Shown in pieces: positions 8,281-18,313 of a stretch of 64,000 nucleotides of DNA. Positions within the stretch are counted from its first letter, which is position 1; each line of letters opens with the position of its first letter. The stretch is from Branchiostoma floridae. Taxonomy: Eukaryota > Chordata > Leptocardii > Amphioxiformes > Branchiostomatidae. The stretch spans positions 14,282,533-14,346,532 of the forward strand of contig NC_049990.1 in assembly GCF_000003815.2 (NCBI RefSeq), in the 5' to 3' direction. Below the pieces are notes generated by a model that was given only the letters and a program-made list of their open reading frames with translations, searched no databases and was not told the origin of the DNA. The position numbers and the translations under genes are program-made.

Positions 8281-8847
8281 TCACTTGGCAGACGGTTGTC
8301 CGTTCATACTTTTCCACATGGGGCTTTGTTCCATCATCATGTTGGCGACCATGTTCCAGATTTCTATAGGGACACGCTTAGACTCGCCTGGGGCCTCACT
8401 TTCAGCTTCTTTCTCGCCGCCGCTGAAGGTGTTTTCAGGCTCTTCTCGGTTCATGGCTTCTTCCTGGTCTTTGTACCATTGCTGGAATATCTCGTGCATG
8501 GCAGCTTGCGTCGGCAGCTCTGCTGTCTTGATCAGGCCTTTCACGGTGTCGGTGAAAGTGTCGTGCATTTTCTGAAAGTCCATAGCCGCCAAGCTTCGCT
8601 GTCGGTATTCCTTCAAGTCAGTTTCAGAGATGAAGAGACAGGAATGGTTGCGCTGGGACGGGTGCTGGACTTCACATCCATAGCAATCATCTGACACCAT
8701 CAGTAAGAACAGCTTAGTGTAGCTGTATCCGCACATATCTCTGAAAATGTTGCCTAGGATCGCGGCATCTAGACGCATGGTTGACATGCTATCTTCTCCT
8801 GCTGCTGCTGCTGCTGCTGCTGCTCCACTGTCCATGTTGTTGTTCAT
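8281..8847 (-). CDS. Uncharacterised Polinton protein with Cys/His motif (188 aa)
   Basis: An intact frame starting at ATG 8847. Residues 9 to 16 are a run of eight Ala encoded by a triplet repeat. A compact motif C55-x2-C58-x3-H62-P-S-Q-x3-H68-x-C70 could coordinate zinc. The C-terminal half is acidic and Met-rich with Glu/Ser low complexity (about 130 to 160). I do not recognise a named family. A TATATAAAG box lies about 55 nt upstream and an AATAAA 39 nt downstream, so it looks like a self-contained viral-type transcription unit. It may act in early regulation, but that is only a guess from position near the element's end. Confidence 0.7.
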   Translation of the reverse strand: MNNNMDSGAAAAAAAAGEDSMSTMRLDAAILGNIFRDMCGYSYTKLFLLMVSDDCYGCEVQHPSQRNHSCLFISETDLKEYRQRSLAAMDFQKMHDTFTDTVKGLIKTAELPTQAAMHEIFQQWYKDQEEAMNREEPENTFSGGEKEAESEAPGESKRVPIEIWNMVANMMMEQSPMWKSMNGQPSAK

Positions 8848-8901
8848 GTTGGCGCTGCGTCAGGGTGATGTCTCAATGACTCCTTTCCCGCTGTACAAAG
8901 G

Positions 8902-8910
8902 CTTTATATA
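8902..8910 (-). promoter_or_regulatory. TATA box for Cys/His protein gene
   Basis: TATATAAAG on the minus strand, 55 to 63 nt before the ATG at 8847. Confidence 0.6.
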
Positions 8911-8920
8911 CTTTTCTTGT

Positions 8921-9128
8921 CACTCACCTCGACCAATCATTATCCTATACGTCATAACTCGTTCATTCAAAGTTAATTACCCCATGAAAACTTGTTCTGA
9001 CTTGCCCAAGTACGTCATCGACCACCCATCGCTTCACACACTGACCTAGGCCAATTATTGGCTTATACGTCATAGCTCATTAATGCAAGATTAATTACCA
9101 CTAAAACATGTTCTGACTTGCATATGTA
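8921..9128 (-). repeat. Two imperfect direct repeats with ACGTCA sites, upstream region
   Basis: A block of about 95 bp at 8921 recurs imperfectly from about 9037. Shared elements in order are a CCAAT-type region, TATACGTCAT, a TTAATTACC-like A/T core and TGTTCTGACTTGC. The block lies directly upstream of the Cys/His gene's TATA box and resembles a duplicated enhancer. Confidence 0.65.
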
Positions 9129-9138
9129 CAAACTACAT

Positions 9139-9164
9139 ACACACACACACACACACACACACAC
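9139..9164. repeat. (AC)n microsatellite
   Basis: An AC dinucleotide run in the spacer between the two right-most genes. Confidence 0.9.
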
Positions 9165-9225
9165 GCATAATCACGAAACCCACAAAAGTATACGTTCTTT
9201 TTCATACGTTCGTACCGTAGAAGGC

Positions 9226-9231
9226 TTTATT
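9226..9231 (-). terminator. Poly(A) signal for PC4-like gene
   Basis: AATAAA on the minus strand, 23 nt past the stop at 9254. Confidence 0.5.
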
Positions 9232-9253
9232 GCATCAAACTTTCTTTCTCTTT

Positions 9254-10132
9254 TCAATATACTACACTTGACTGGATGACGTCTTTGTCTAGGGGCATCT
9301 TCCCGTTCTCCATAGCCGCCAGCACTCTGTCCACGGTTTCCATCTTGTTTTCGAGATCTTGCCATTGCTCAAGTGTTAAGTTGATTCCCTTCTTCATCGG
9401 CGATGATGTGACTGAAGCGCTGTATGGCCTGTACAGTTGTTCGAAGGATACGCATGGCTGTCCGTCCACGATTTGCACTGTCACGTACCGGTCAAGTCCC
9501 AAGTCGAACGTTTTCGGATGAAACACTGTGTCGTCAATAGGCATAGCTGCGTACGTAGCGTCTAGAATTGCTCCCAGCAGCGGCATGTTTTTCAGTGTGA
9601 CCCATTGCAGAGGCGTCATTGAAAGACCTTGTCTCCCTGCTCTCATCTTGTTCACGTCGGCTGCGTCTGGGTAGTAGAACTGCCTCACCGACACCAGCGG
9701 CTTGTCCCGGAACAGGCCTACTGTAAGGAAGACATCTCCGCCCAAGGATAGACGCACTTCTTGCGGCTTTGTCTTGTACGGTGCTGCTGGTGGTTTGTAA
9801 CCAGGAATACCAGGCTTCGCTCGATACCCTTGCTGCGGCGGTGTGTAGAAGCTCGGCTGATGCATGGTAGTAGATCCGCTGTCTTGATTCAACCCGTACG
9901 GTACGGTCTGCGGAGTCATCAGAATAATCGTGTCATTTGAAGCGCTACTATCTCTACTGCTGCCGGCCTGCTGACCCGCTGGTGGTGGAGCCTGGATCCG
10001 CTTCACCGTACTGTTCTCGACGTCCTGATTCTTTCTCTTCCTACGACTTTTGCGTGCATGCGGTCCTGTTGGTGTCGGCTGCTCTGCTACCATCAGTTCG
10101 GCTACAAGGTCGCGGGTCTGATTTGCAGTCAT
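9254..10132 (-). CDS. Protein with two PC4-like (p15) ssDNA-binding repeats
   Basis: A 292-aa protein. Two repeats match the pattern of the PC4/SUB1 C-terminal domain: residues 127 to 190 (DVFLTVGLF, VSVRQFYYP, RQGLSMTPLQW) and 210 to 271 (DRYVTVQIV, VSFEQLYRP, KKGINLTLEQW). In that family a beta-sheet plus helix dimer binds single-stranded DNA. The N-terminal 120 residues are disordered, with a basic nuclear-targeting-like cluster (RKSRRKRK, about 28 to 34) and Pro/Gln/Ser-rich sequence. The start at 10132 is the first in-frame ATG; the frame extends to 10222 only via a GTG and would run through the TATA box. A role in replication or transcription of the element is inferred. The family assignment is from pattern only. 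Confidence 0.75.
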   Translation of the reverse strand: MTANQTRDLVAELMVAEQPTPTGPHARKSRRKRKNQDVENSTVKRIQAPPPAGQQAGSSRDSSASNDTIILMTPQTVPYGLNQDSGSTTMHQPSFYTPPQQGYRAKPGIPGYKPPAAPYKTKPQEVRLSLGGDVFLTVGLFRDKPLVSVRQFYYPDAADVNKMRAGRQGLSMTPLQWVTLKNMPLLGAILDATYAAMPIDDTVFHPKTFDLGLDRYVTVQIVDGQPCVSFEQLYRPYSASVTSSPMKKGINLTLEQWQDLENKMETVDRVLAAMENGKMPLDKDVIQSSVVY

Positions 10133-10203
10133 GGTGTAGCTCTGGTTCTCTCCTTTCTCGATCAGATCGATACAGTAAAGTAAGGTTGCCCTGTACACCG
10201 TCA

Positions 10204-10210
10204 CTTTATA
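10204..10210 (-). promoter_or_regulatory. TATA box for PC4-like gene
   Basis: TATAAAG on the minus strand, about 72 to 78 nt before the ATG at 10132. It decides the start, because the longer frame to 10222 would place the box inside the coding sequence. Confidence 0.55.
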
Positions 10211-10340
10211 CCATATTCTCACACTCTAACAGCCAACGAGATATCGCCACGTCACCGACTTTTGCATGAAAGATTAGGCTGTGCCCAGACATGTCTACCA
10301 TACTCTACAATAGACAAAAGGTTACGTCACATAATGATTA

Positions 10341-10414
10341 CCAAAGTTAATCCGTTAAGCTCATAATTACCTAATTGCCAAAGTTAATCCGCTAAGCTCA
10401 TGATTACCTAATTG
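10341..10414. repeat. 37-bp direct tandem repeat, two copies
   Basis: Copies at 10341 to 10377 and 10378 to 10414 differ at two positions. Each begins CCAAAGTTAATCCG and ends ATTACCTAATTG. ACGTCA sites flank the pair (10323 to 10330 and 10420 to 10427). It is probably an upstream regulatory block of the right-most gene or part of the terminal repeat. Confidence 0.85.
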
Positions 10415-10475
10415 TCATCTACGTCATATCCCCTAAGGTCCCTCCCTTATTATGGTGACACGCCCTTAGGTCAGA

Positions 10476-10540
10476 GTTCGCCTACGGCGAACGCGGACCC
10501 CTGGCGGGGTCCACAATGAGCCCCTGACGGGGCCCATTGT
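10476..10540. repeat. Three consecutive hairpins
   Basis: Three inverted repeats follow one another: 10476 to 10492 (7-bp stem, 3-nt loop), 10495 to 10512 (7-bp stem, 4-nt loop) and 10513 to 10540 (12-position stem with one mismatch, 4-nt loop). The second and third share a CCCCTG(G/A)CGGGG core. They lie between the last gene and the presumed right end of the Polinton. Confidence 0.85.
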
Positions 10541-12903
10541 TCTCGTCAGGACTGCCGCATGTAACTACTACTCGGGTCTCTTCTTTCACCTAAGACTAAA
10601 AGACGTCTCCTTATTTTTCTCCTGGTGGATAAACTAGAATGTCTATGACGCAATAAGCTGTGATTAGCAATCAAATTATATTATAGCTCTTGTACTTAGG
10701 AAATAATATAAAAGTTAGGACCTTCTAGCAACTTTCTTTGGAATTAGAGGCACCTATCAGTAGATGATAGAATTATTTATAAGTCAATTTTACGGGGGTT
10801 CTACGGTTATTTTCAACCATATAGAGTAAATGCCTGAGCGGACGTTGCCCGTGTGAGGGACCAGGTGTTCGTGGTTGCGAGTAGGCGCGTAACATTAAGC
10901 ATAAGCTAGGCAACTCGGCTACAGCAAATGAGGAAGGGACTTTTAGTTAGAAGGTTACAACGCGGCACGATTGCACCGGGAGTACAGGTCGTATCTGTCC
11001 TAAATTATTCAAATGATGGCCCTACAAGTACACGTAATTTCACACAGATGTTTAAAAGTATTCATAGTATAAAAGACGTAGAAAAGAAGGTCCCATCGTT
11101 GATTCGCTTGCAAAAGTACATCTAAGGCAGCATGATCATTACTTTTACATAAAATAACATATTTAGCCACATGATCACTACCTAAAACATAGAAGTACAT
11201 CTTCAGCCACAACATTTTCAACATTTCCATATACATAAATAATGTATATGTGTAGCTACGACGGTATCTGTCCCAGGTTACACGGCTTGTTTTGAATTCA
11301 AAGCTTTAACCAAAACATTGCAATTAGAAATGAAGTCGAAAAACAGCTTCAAGTGATGGGAACACATCATGCATACATGGTGTTGTTTTCAAATATGCTC
11401 CATTCCGCTCGGCCCCTACTTTCGTACCACATACGTAAATACGAAGGTACTACTAGTCTATTTTCATATGAAAATAATTAGCCTTTGTGACCGTATTTGT
11501 GGGCGGATACACCTACTTGTAGTGCTAAATTTACCAAGAGGACAATGACAGTGACTAAAACGTCAGTCTTTTAAGTATTTAAAAATAAAACACTATGTTG
11601 TGTACATTTGTTATCGACATCACTGCGACAGTCGGCGTTAAGTGTAGATACAAATCAGCAACAAACATGTATGACAAAAACAGATTTTTGACTATATCAT
11701 GTTGGCAACGATGGCAGGCGGTAACATGCAACCAGCTACATGTAGATAGTAAAATATCGGCTGACTACTTAGAATCCAACCCTTTTTTATAACATTACTA
11801 TTTGCCTGGCTGGTGGTTATTCATATCGCAGTATCGGCGTTAGTATGAAGCTGTTTTGTGCCTTTAAGCAGTCCCGGGATGGCCTTGTGTGGGAATCTTT
11901 CTTTGTAACACAAAACGTAATTACATTATTCAGTCTGTATGTTTCGGTGTACCCACCCCGTCCATTCTTGGACATTCTGTGACAGTACCACACGCTTGGT
12001 GTAAACGTCGGAACAAACGTAAGTATTTTAGTTGCTCCGGCTACGTTTCTTCAACTATAAGGAATGACTATCTTCCAGTGTTTTGTCATTTCATGGGACC
12101 AAACTAGTGCGGCAGTTTGCACATATCGTTTTAGGCATCCTATATATTGGGTAACATTTCATTTCAATTTTTTATCGTTATGATTAATGCCAAACATGTC
12201 GATTTTGCTGTACAGTAAATGTAAGGAGAAAAGTTTGACAAATTAAATTGTTTTCTTTTTTCAACCTCTGTATAATTGCTCTGACTTGTATTGAAATTTC
12301 ATTATGATGTATAAGCAGATTATTTGGATGATTTTCAGTCTTGTGAACGTGGTTGAAAATCGGGCTTTACAATGCCCGGTTAAAGTGGGCGTTTTGCAGA
12401 ATGTCAACCATGGTACCATTGTGAATAGCATTTGACTGATTAAATTATAGTATAGTATGAACACTGGTGAAGCGCCGAGGTACCTTTTCCTGACGAAATC
12501 CCTACTACCCGGCAAGATACAGCTTTTTTTAAAGCACTTGTTTTAACAAGGCCACGGATTTTGAAATACCTTTATACATTAAGAACACTTTTTTTCATAA
12601 TCAGTTGCCTGTGATTTATTTTTGAAATAGCATTGCGGTTTTGTAATAAAAGTTCTCCATATGAAAACTGTGCTAAATTATGTACAGCTAGATTAACTCA
12701 TGTATTTGCCTGCAAATTTTATCTTAGTAGTTTTCTATGTAGTCTATACAGATTGCCGAAAAAAAATACAGCTTGACTAGAGTTTTTCGACTCACTTGCT
12801 AAGTCTTCTTCAGCTGTCTGGTCCACAGGTGCCTTGTGTGCATAAACGAATTATCGTACTACAAACTGTCGGATTAAACAGTGTTTAACCTTGTAAATTC
12901 TAG
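10541..12903. other. Non-coding; Polinton/host junction lies somewhere here
   Basis: No convincing coding or RNA gene seen. The right end of the Polinton must fall here or just before, but without the left terminal repeat it cannot be placed. The 3' part is probably intron of the lectin gene at 12904; earlier lectin exons were not found. Confidence 0.4.
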
Positions 12904-13881
12904 CCCCGAAAGGAAAATGGCGAGCTCTCGTCTGGTTTGGACTGAATCGTCTTGATGGAGAATGGAAGTGGACTGACGGGTCACCACTGTCCTACACAAA
13001 CTGGGCACCTGGGGAACCGGGCAAGAACCAACTTTGGGTTACTGTGGAATGCGCCAATGTATACTCAAAGGTTTTTCCATTATTTCTGATACATGTAGTT
13101 TCTTGTACATTTACCAAATGTCAGTATTGCCTCACAACACTGTGTGTAGTGTGGAAAAGCCAGGATCTCTACGATGATTACCTTGATTATTTTAGACTCC
13201 AAGCTACGTAAAATGGTGTTCTTAGAATTAAATATACTGTTTGTCTACATTAAGGAGGGACTACGTTTTAGTTAGAGATGTATGGTCAGAAACATCACGT
13301 GTTATTTATAGGGTAACCAAGTTCAGGACACTGATAACTCTATCATTTGATAAAGAGGCAGATTAAACGTTGCTTCCCCGATATCTATTATGCAAGAGTT
13401 CAACACAAACTTTGCTACTAATGATGTATAAACTTTTATACCAGGCTTGATACCCTGATTGGAAAAAAAAGTGTATGTTTCATAATGGAGATTTCATAAC
13501 GTCTGCCCCCCTCTATGGCAGTACAAGTTTCCTTGGTTTAATAAAAATAGCTAATTAGGCCATGGGGGCTAATTTTTTTTCTATATGTATTGGCCAGCTA
13601 TCAAGCTGCAAAAGTATAACTTTATGTCAGCCAAACTCAGAGAACAACATATTTTCTTAATTGGCCTTCCACATTTCTCAGTTAGATACTTTTAGGCGCC
13701 TGTAAGACATAAATATTCAACAGGATTTTTAGAGGGATAACAGCTATGTTTTTGTGTAACATTTTTACAGAACGACCGTCATTGGCTTCTTGATGCGAGC
13801 GGGAAGAAAGGACAGTGGAACGACACGAAGTGCTGGCAAAAACTTCCCTACATTTGCAAGACTCAGAAAATGATACCCTAA
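12904..13881 (+). CDS. C-type lectin domain protein, last two exons
   Basis: Two exons encode the C-terminal part of a C-type lectin domain. Exon 12904 to 13070 (after TTCTAG, before GTTTTT) reads a W-x-G-L...W-x-W-x-D-G...NW-x-x-G-E-P core and ends in phase 0. Exon 13771 to 13881 (after TTTTTACAG) reads the WND-x3-C...YICK end and stops. These are the hallmark WIGL-like, NW and WND/C motifs. The canonical sugar-binding triplet (EPN or QPD) is replaced by EPG, so Ca-dependent sugar binding may be altered. The upstream exons (first cysteines, signal peptide) were not identified. The start given is the first visible exon, not the gene start. Confidence 0.8.
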
Positions 13882-13934
13882 TCCACCTTTCTTGTCTATT
13901 TATAATTAAAGGGAAACACATTTTGATCTTAAAA

Positions 13935-14700
13935 GAAGAGTTCGGAGACCTCATACCTACATGAAATATTCTGATTATGCAAATGACTTTCACATTTGCA
14001 TAATCCATGCTTGCTTATGTACACCTTTCACCAACGTACACAGGTCACAGTGTGTTGACAGCCAAATCATTTACTACACGTACTAAGAAGAATTAGGACA
14101 CTTTCAAATTAATTATGCAAATTAGGGACTTATTTGCATAATTAGTATCTGCTTAACTTCTGCCTACCGCAAACTACATAATGTAACATGTAGTTGAGTC
14201 CTATATTGGAAAACACTGTAAATATAGATTTTCCTCATTAAGTATGCATAATTTGCACTTCATTATGTACATCTCTGCCACAGGTACTTGCATGCCAAAT
14301 ATCATGGAAATCCATCATCCCTATGTTACATTATGCTCCTTGGAAGATTTTGACAAAAATGCCCCTGAAGTTCCAGAGCAAGCTGCTAGGGGGCCCAAAC
14401 ATACACCACTTCTTCCTTACATCAAAAGCTATCTGCCACCAAGAAATCAAGACCATAGCGTGTCCAGGTAAAAGGATACAAAAAATTGAAGTTCTGCTGC
14501 AGCACCAGGGTGCCCAAAATTGACATTGACCTCCGTCTTCCCAACCCCTACCCACATACCAAATATCATTGTACTCCATCAAGAGGTTCTCAAGTTATGA
14601 TGTCGACAAATATCCGGAAACACAAACACACACAGACACACATACACATACACAGACACACTCAAAACTATACCTCCGTTTTTCATGGAGGTAAACATGG
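13935..14700. repeat. Interspersed repeat with (CA)-rich tail
   Basis: The block begins GTTCGGAGACCTCATACCT-like at about 13939 and ends with a CACACAGACACA-rich stretch and a short hairpin TACCTCC...GGAGGTA at about 14672 to 14697. A relative of its start occurs at 52767, which shows it is a dispersed family. No coding capacity. Confidence 0.55.
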
Positions 14701-14899
14701 AGACTGCGTTAATCCGGAAAAGTCCTTGCTATTTTATTTTGACAAAATAATTCTAAGACATGTTGGTAGAAGACACACGTACATAACTTTCTTTTCATAA
14801 CTAAATTATGTTCTTACTTCTTTTTTAATACTAAATATGTTCTTACTTTTTCTTATTACTAAATATGTTATTACTTCTACACGCCCTGTGGTTATTACC

Positions 14900-15350
14900 T
14901 GCTTGAACAGGTGTTTTTGGTACGAATCACAGTACCTGTTTGTGTTTCCGGACCAATATCTTTAGAAATTCTGGATGGATTTTAACCACCTTTGCTTTTG
15001 GGCTAGATGTTGTGAGTCTTTGTACTTTAGCGTGCATTAAAAATTTGTTGCAGTTTTGTGGTTGTTTTTTTTTAGAAATATTCTCACACCTTTTCTGGCA
15101 GGAGTCAAGTGGTCCTATAGTTGACCTGGAAACTGAATCCTGCTAGTCAGTTTGTTTAGATGGCCAATTGGCCTGAGGTAGCCCACCCGCATCATCTGGA
15201 GGCCGGGGCAATAAGCATTTAGTTTCATTGTGCTGCAGTCATTATGGTTTCTTCTGCACCTTTAAAAGTGTCACATGTATCAGGCTGTATGCAATGTACA
15301 TCTACAGAAGTGGATGTTACATTGTTACCTCCATGAAAAATGGAGGAACT
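14900..15350. repeat. Interspersed repeat, opposite orientation
   Basis: The block ends with ACCTCCATGAAAAATGGAGG at about 15330, the reverse complement of the hairpin at about 14680. The two lie about 630 bp apart as inverted copies. The short open frame at 15228 to 15536 runs out of this repeat and I do not treat it as a gene. Confidence 0.4.
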
Positions 15351-15539
15351 GTTTTTGATGTTATGGATTATATATATCAGTTTGTTGCAGTTTTTGTGGT
15401 ATTTAAAAAATATACTGTGATCATCCCTAACAAATCTGTATGGATTGATGAATTATATAAACATGAGGGATATGTGCCAGGTGCAGTTGTAACTATAGGA
15501 AATAAGAATGAAATTGTGAGATCACTAAAAAGTTAGTTT

Positions 15540-17084
15540 GGGATATCACTGTTTACCATAGGGTACAAAAGCTATATAAGAATAATGATGGAATAACTTT
15601 GCCAAACGTCAACCATATCAACCCCACAACACACCATACGCACCATCACAAAACAAAATGTTTCATGCAGGTTTGAGTTTTTATACACTTCTTACTGTTT
15701 GAGGAATCCTAAAATAAACCCAGTTTTTAGTTGTTTTTTTTTTTAATTTATGCACGAGAAATATAATTACCTACCTTATGTTCACTATATGCTCTCTCGT
15801 TTTGAGACTCACGTTTTCATGTAACAATGTTTTATCTTTAATAGTATCTTATTCTCACATTCTATAATTAATTATGTACCGTTAAGAAATGAATATACCC
15901 TTTATATGATATTGATGCATTACCAGGAGAACGTTGCACTAGACAGAATGGCTAGTAGTCAAAGTCAAAGGAAACTAATTTATTATTGCTTGTAACAATG
16001 AGTGGTCATGAGAACAAGTATTATGAATGAATGAATGAATAAATGGTTTATTCGATCAATACGATCAGAAAAAAAGTATATAGCAGACTCTTTTACACTT
16101 AAAATCTTTGGCTTAGGCAAACTACGTTAGGAATTAATAAGAACGTTTTCTCAAGTTACTTATTTATATGTCCGTTCCGAGACTTCTATTTGTCTTAACT
16201 GGACTGACGAAAGATAGTGGACGTTATCTGAAACATCTAATTGAAAAAAAAATGTATCCACTGGCTTGATTTTTATGATATTATATACTACCAACATGCT
16301 GATCTTTGCCGTAAGTAAAATGCCGGTAGCAGGAGGCTTTAAAAGTGTTAGTGGAAGTGTTTAAAGCGTAGTCTCTTTAAAAATTGTTTTGGGTTGGGGC
16401 GCAAGTGGGTTGTACAGTTAGTAATTAATCTATTATATGCAACATAAAGAATATTTTTAAAAAACTCTCTTTGAAGTTATGCAAATTGATGGTCAATATG
16501 CGGAGAGTACATGGGTTGGGTTGGGTGTTTGCAGAAGATCCAAGATACATATACCATCATGGTAAAGAAATTCATCTCTCAAATCTGTGATGGCATATAT
16601 TTATCCTAGAGTTTCTTAGAATTTAAACAGACCATTATGTGTTGGGATGGAGTATCATATTATTTTTTTTATTTTCTTAAACACAAATTCGTAACATGCA
16701 TGGCAATTAGACAAGCCATTTATATTGATGTGCAAGTAAACATTATGATACTATAGCTTGAGGCTTGAGACTTTATTCGAACTTTGAGAATTATATGCTT
16801 ACATGATAGTAACCCTGATAAAACGTTTAACCTATATAGTAAAAAGGATGAGAAGTATTAATTTTCGATTGTTATTCTCATTTTAATGCAATGGGAAGTG
16901 CCTGCATAGCCTTGGCAATATTTGATTTTTATACATTAGTTTGGCTATATTTACATACAACCCAGCTAGCGATGGCTCAATTCACGCTTGCATGTAATGA
17001 ACACAATAGCAATGAGAGGAAGTGTTCATAACCCATTACAATTGTCCTGGTGGACTCAGAAGGCCTTGTCAGCGCGTTGGGTCT
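15540..17084. other. A/T-rich non-coding stretch
   Basis: Nothing gene-like was seen apart from a probable LINE 3' tail near 16020. Confidence 0.4.
16022..16130 (-). repeat. LINE 3' end with (TTCA)n tail
   Basis: On the minus strand an A/T-rich segment leads to GATCGAATAAACCATTTATTC and then a TTCA repeat. Short tandem tails of this type are typical of CR1/L2-like LINEs. No coding part is retained. Confidence 0.4.
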
Positions 17085-17369
17085 CTAAAATGTGGTTGAC
17101 TGTAGCCTGCCCACATGTGCTGTAACATCCTGTTGTAGATTCAACTCTCTTCGTGGTACTGAGCTGAAATTAGACGCGTCTTCCAAGCAATCTTTACTTT
17201 TCTTCTTACTTTCTGTTGTTTGCTCCACTTTGGTAGAAATGCCATTCCATACTCTATCTTCAACATCGGGGCTGTAGGGGTAGATTACTGTCTTTCTGAC
17301 GCCCGCCTTGATGTTCTTTGGCGTGAACGAGGAATCCTGCACTGCACTGAAAATTTGCACTGAGAAGTT

Positions 17370-17750
17370 GCTTATCTTTACCTGAAATTTTGTGTCAGCC
17401 CCCTGCAGTGTTTTTCAACGTAAAGTCGAGAAAACCGTTTCATCCAACGGCTGGGGAATCTGACACGTATTTGTTACCGACCGGATATTCACAATCTTCT
17501 CCAACTACCCATATATTACCGTCTATGACAATAATAACATCGTAAGGCTCCATCTTGTTTTCCTTTTGACTGTTGTTTGAATACCTGGAACTACAGTCGA
17601 GAAGTTTCGTAGAAAGGTCCCATCCAATCTGAAGACTAGGATCCGTCTGTTCTTAATATCAGTCACAAATATCTCGTTATCAGCAGAGGCAGCAACTCCT
17701 CGGCTATTTAGTCCAGGGCCTGGTGCAAACTCACCGAGGTTTATATGCTT
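17370..17750 (-). pseudogene. NHL-repeat (TRIM/tripartite-like) fragment
   Basis: The minus strand from about 17750 reads a typical NHL blade: GVAASADNEIFVTD, then RRILVF, GTFLRNFSTVVPG, and after a frame change GNIWVVGEDCEYPVGNKYV followed by a stop. NHL beta-propellers are common in large lancelet TRIM/TRIM-like families. The frame change and stop indicate a pseudogene or badly assembled exon. The 5' side runs into the assembly gap at 17838, so more of the gene may be missing. Confidence 0.6.
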
Positions 17751-17837
17751 TCATGTTACCTTAAAGTTCCCGTCATTCTTGCCTGTAGTAAGCAAAGTAA
17801 ACACAAATGAACATTACGTAATATTCAGAATTAATGT

Positions 17838-17937
17838 NNNNNNNNNNNNNNNNNNNNNNNNNNNNNNNNNNNNNNNNNNNNNNNNNNNNNNNNNNNNNNN
17901 NNNNNNNNNNNNNNNNNNNNNNNNNNNNNNNNNNNNN
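17838..17937. other. Assembly gap (100 N)
   Basis: Exactly 100 N, the usual placeholder for a scaffold gap of unknown true size. Confidence 0.99.
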
Positions 17938-18313
17938 TACATATTTTTTTACCCATCCTAAATATCAATATTACTACTGCCCTATATTTAATTAAGTTTT
18001 GACAAATTTTAAGTCATTGAGTCCAGGAAAGACGGAGATGAAGCACTTTGAAGATTTTGCAGGAGAAGAAACAGTAGGAATACAATATATTTGATTAAAC
18101 TTGTGGTATGGCTGAAATTAAATTATGAAGTTGACAGAAGGATCTCCAACCCCACTCAGCCCAGCCTGGATAAGGGTTAAAATATGTGAATAATATGAAG
18201 AAATACATTTTGATGTGTTGGAGATGATGTTGTTGAGGGCACTACTGTCACAAAATATTCACCGGGAGATGTGCCATTAAAAGAGCTTACCTGTGGATAA
18301 CAGTTAATTAAGG

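Larger units (their letters stand above)
1..10540. mobile_element. Polinton/Maverick element, right part (left end outside window)
   Basis: Gene content identifies the element: protein-primed family B DNA polymerase, FtsK/A32-like packaging ATPase, adenovirus-type cysteine protease, major capsid and penton proteins and a retrovirus-like integrase with chromodomain all sit within 10 kb. Plus-strand genes run from the left to about 3.4 kb and minus-strand genes run from about 10.1 kb back to 3.6 kb, so the two sets converge. The left terminus and left terminal inverted repeat are outside the window, so the right boundary cannot be fixed by matching repeats; 10540 is the end of a hairpin cluster that I take as element-associated. 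Frameshifts in the polymerase and penton genes suggest a decayed copy or sequence errors. Confidence 0.9.

Noticed and set aside
10133-10222. Longer start for the PC4-like protein
   Set aside because: The extension begins with GTG and runs through a TATAAAG box.
10800-10920. Possible tRNA-like stretch rich in GC stems
   Set aside because: No cloverleaf or T-loop GTTCRAxxC in the right place.
15228-15536. 102-aa plus-strand open frame
   Set aside because: Begins inside a dispersed repeat, A/T-rich composition, no recognisable domain.
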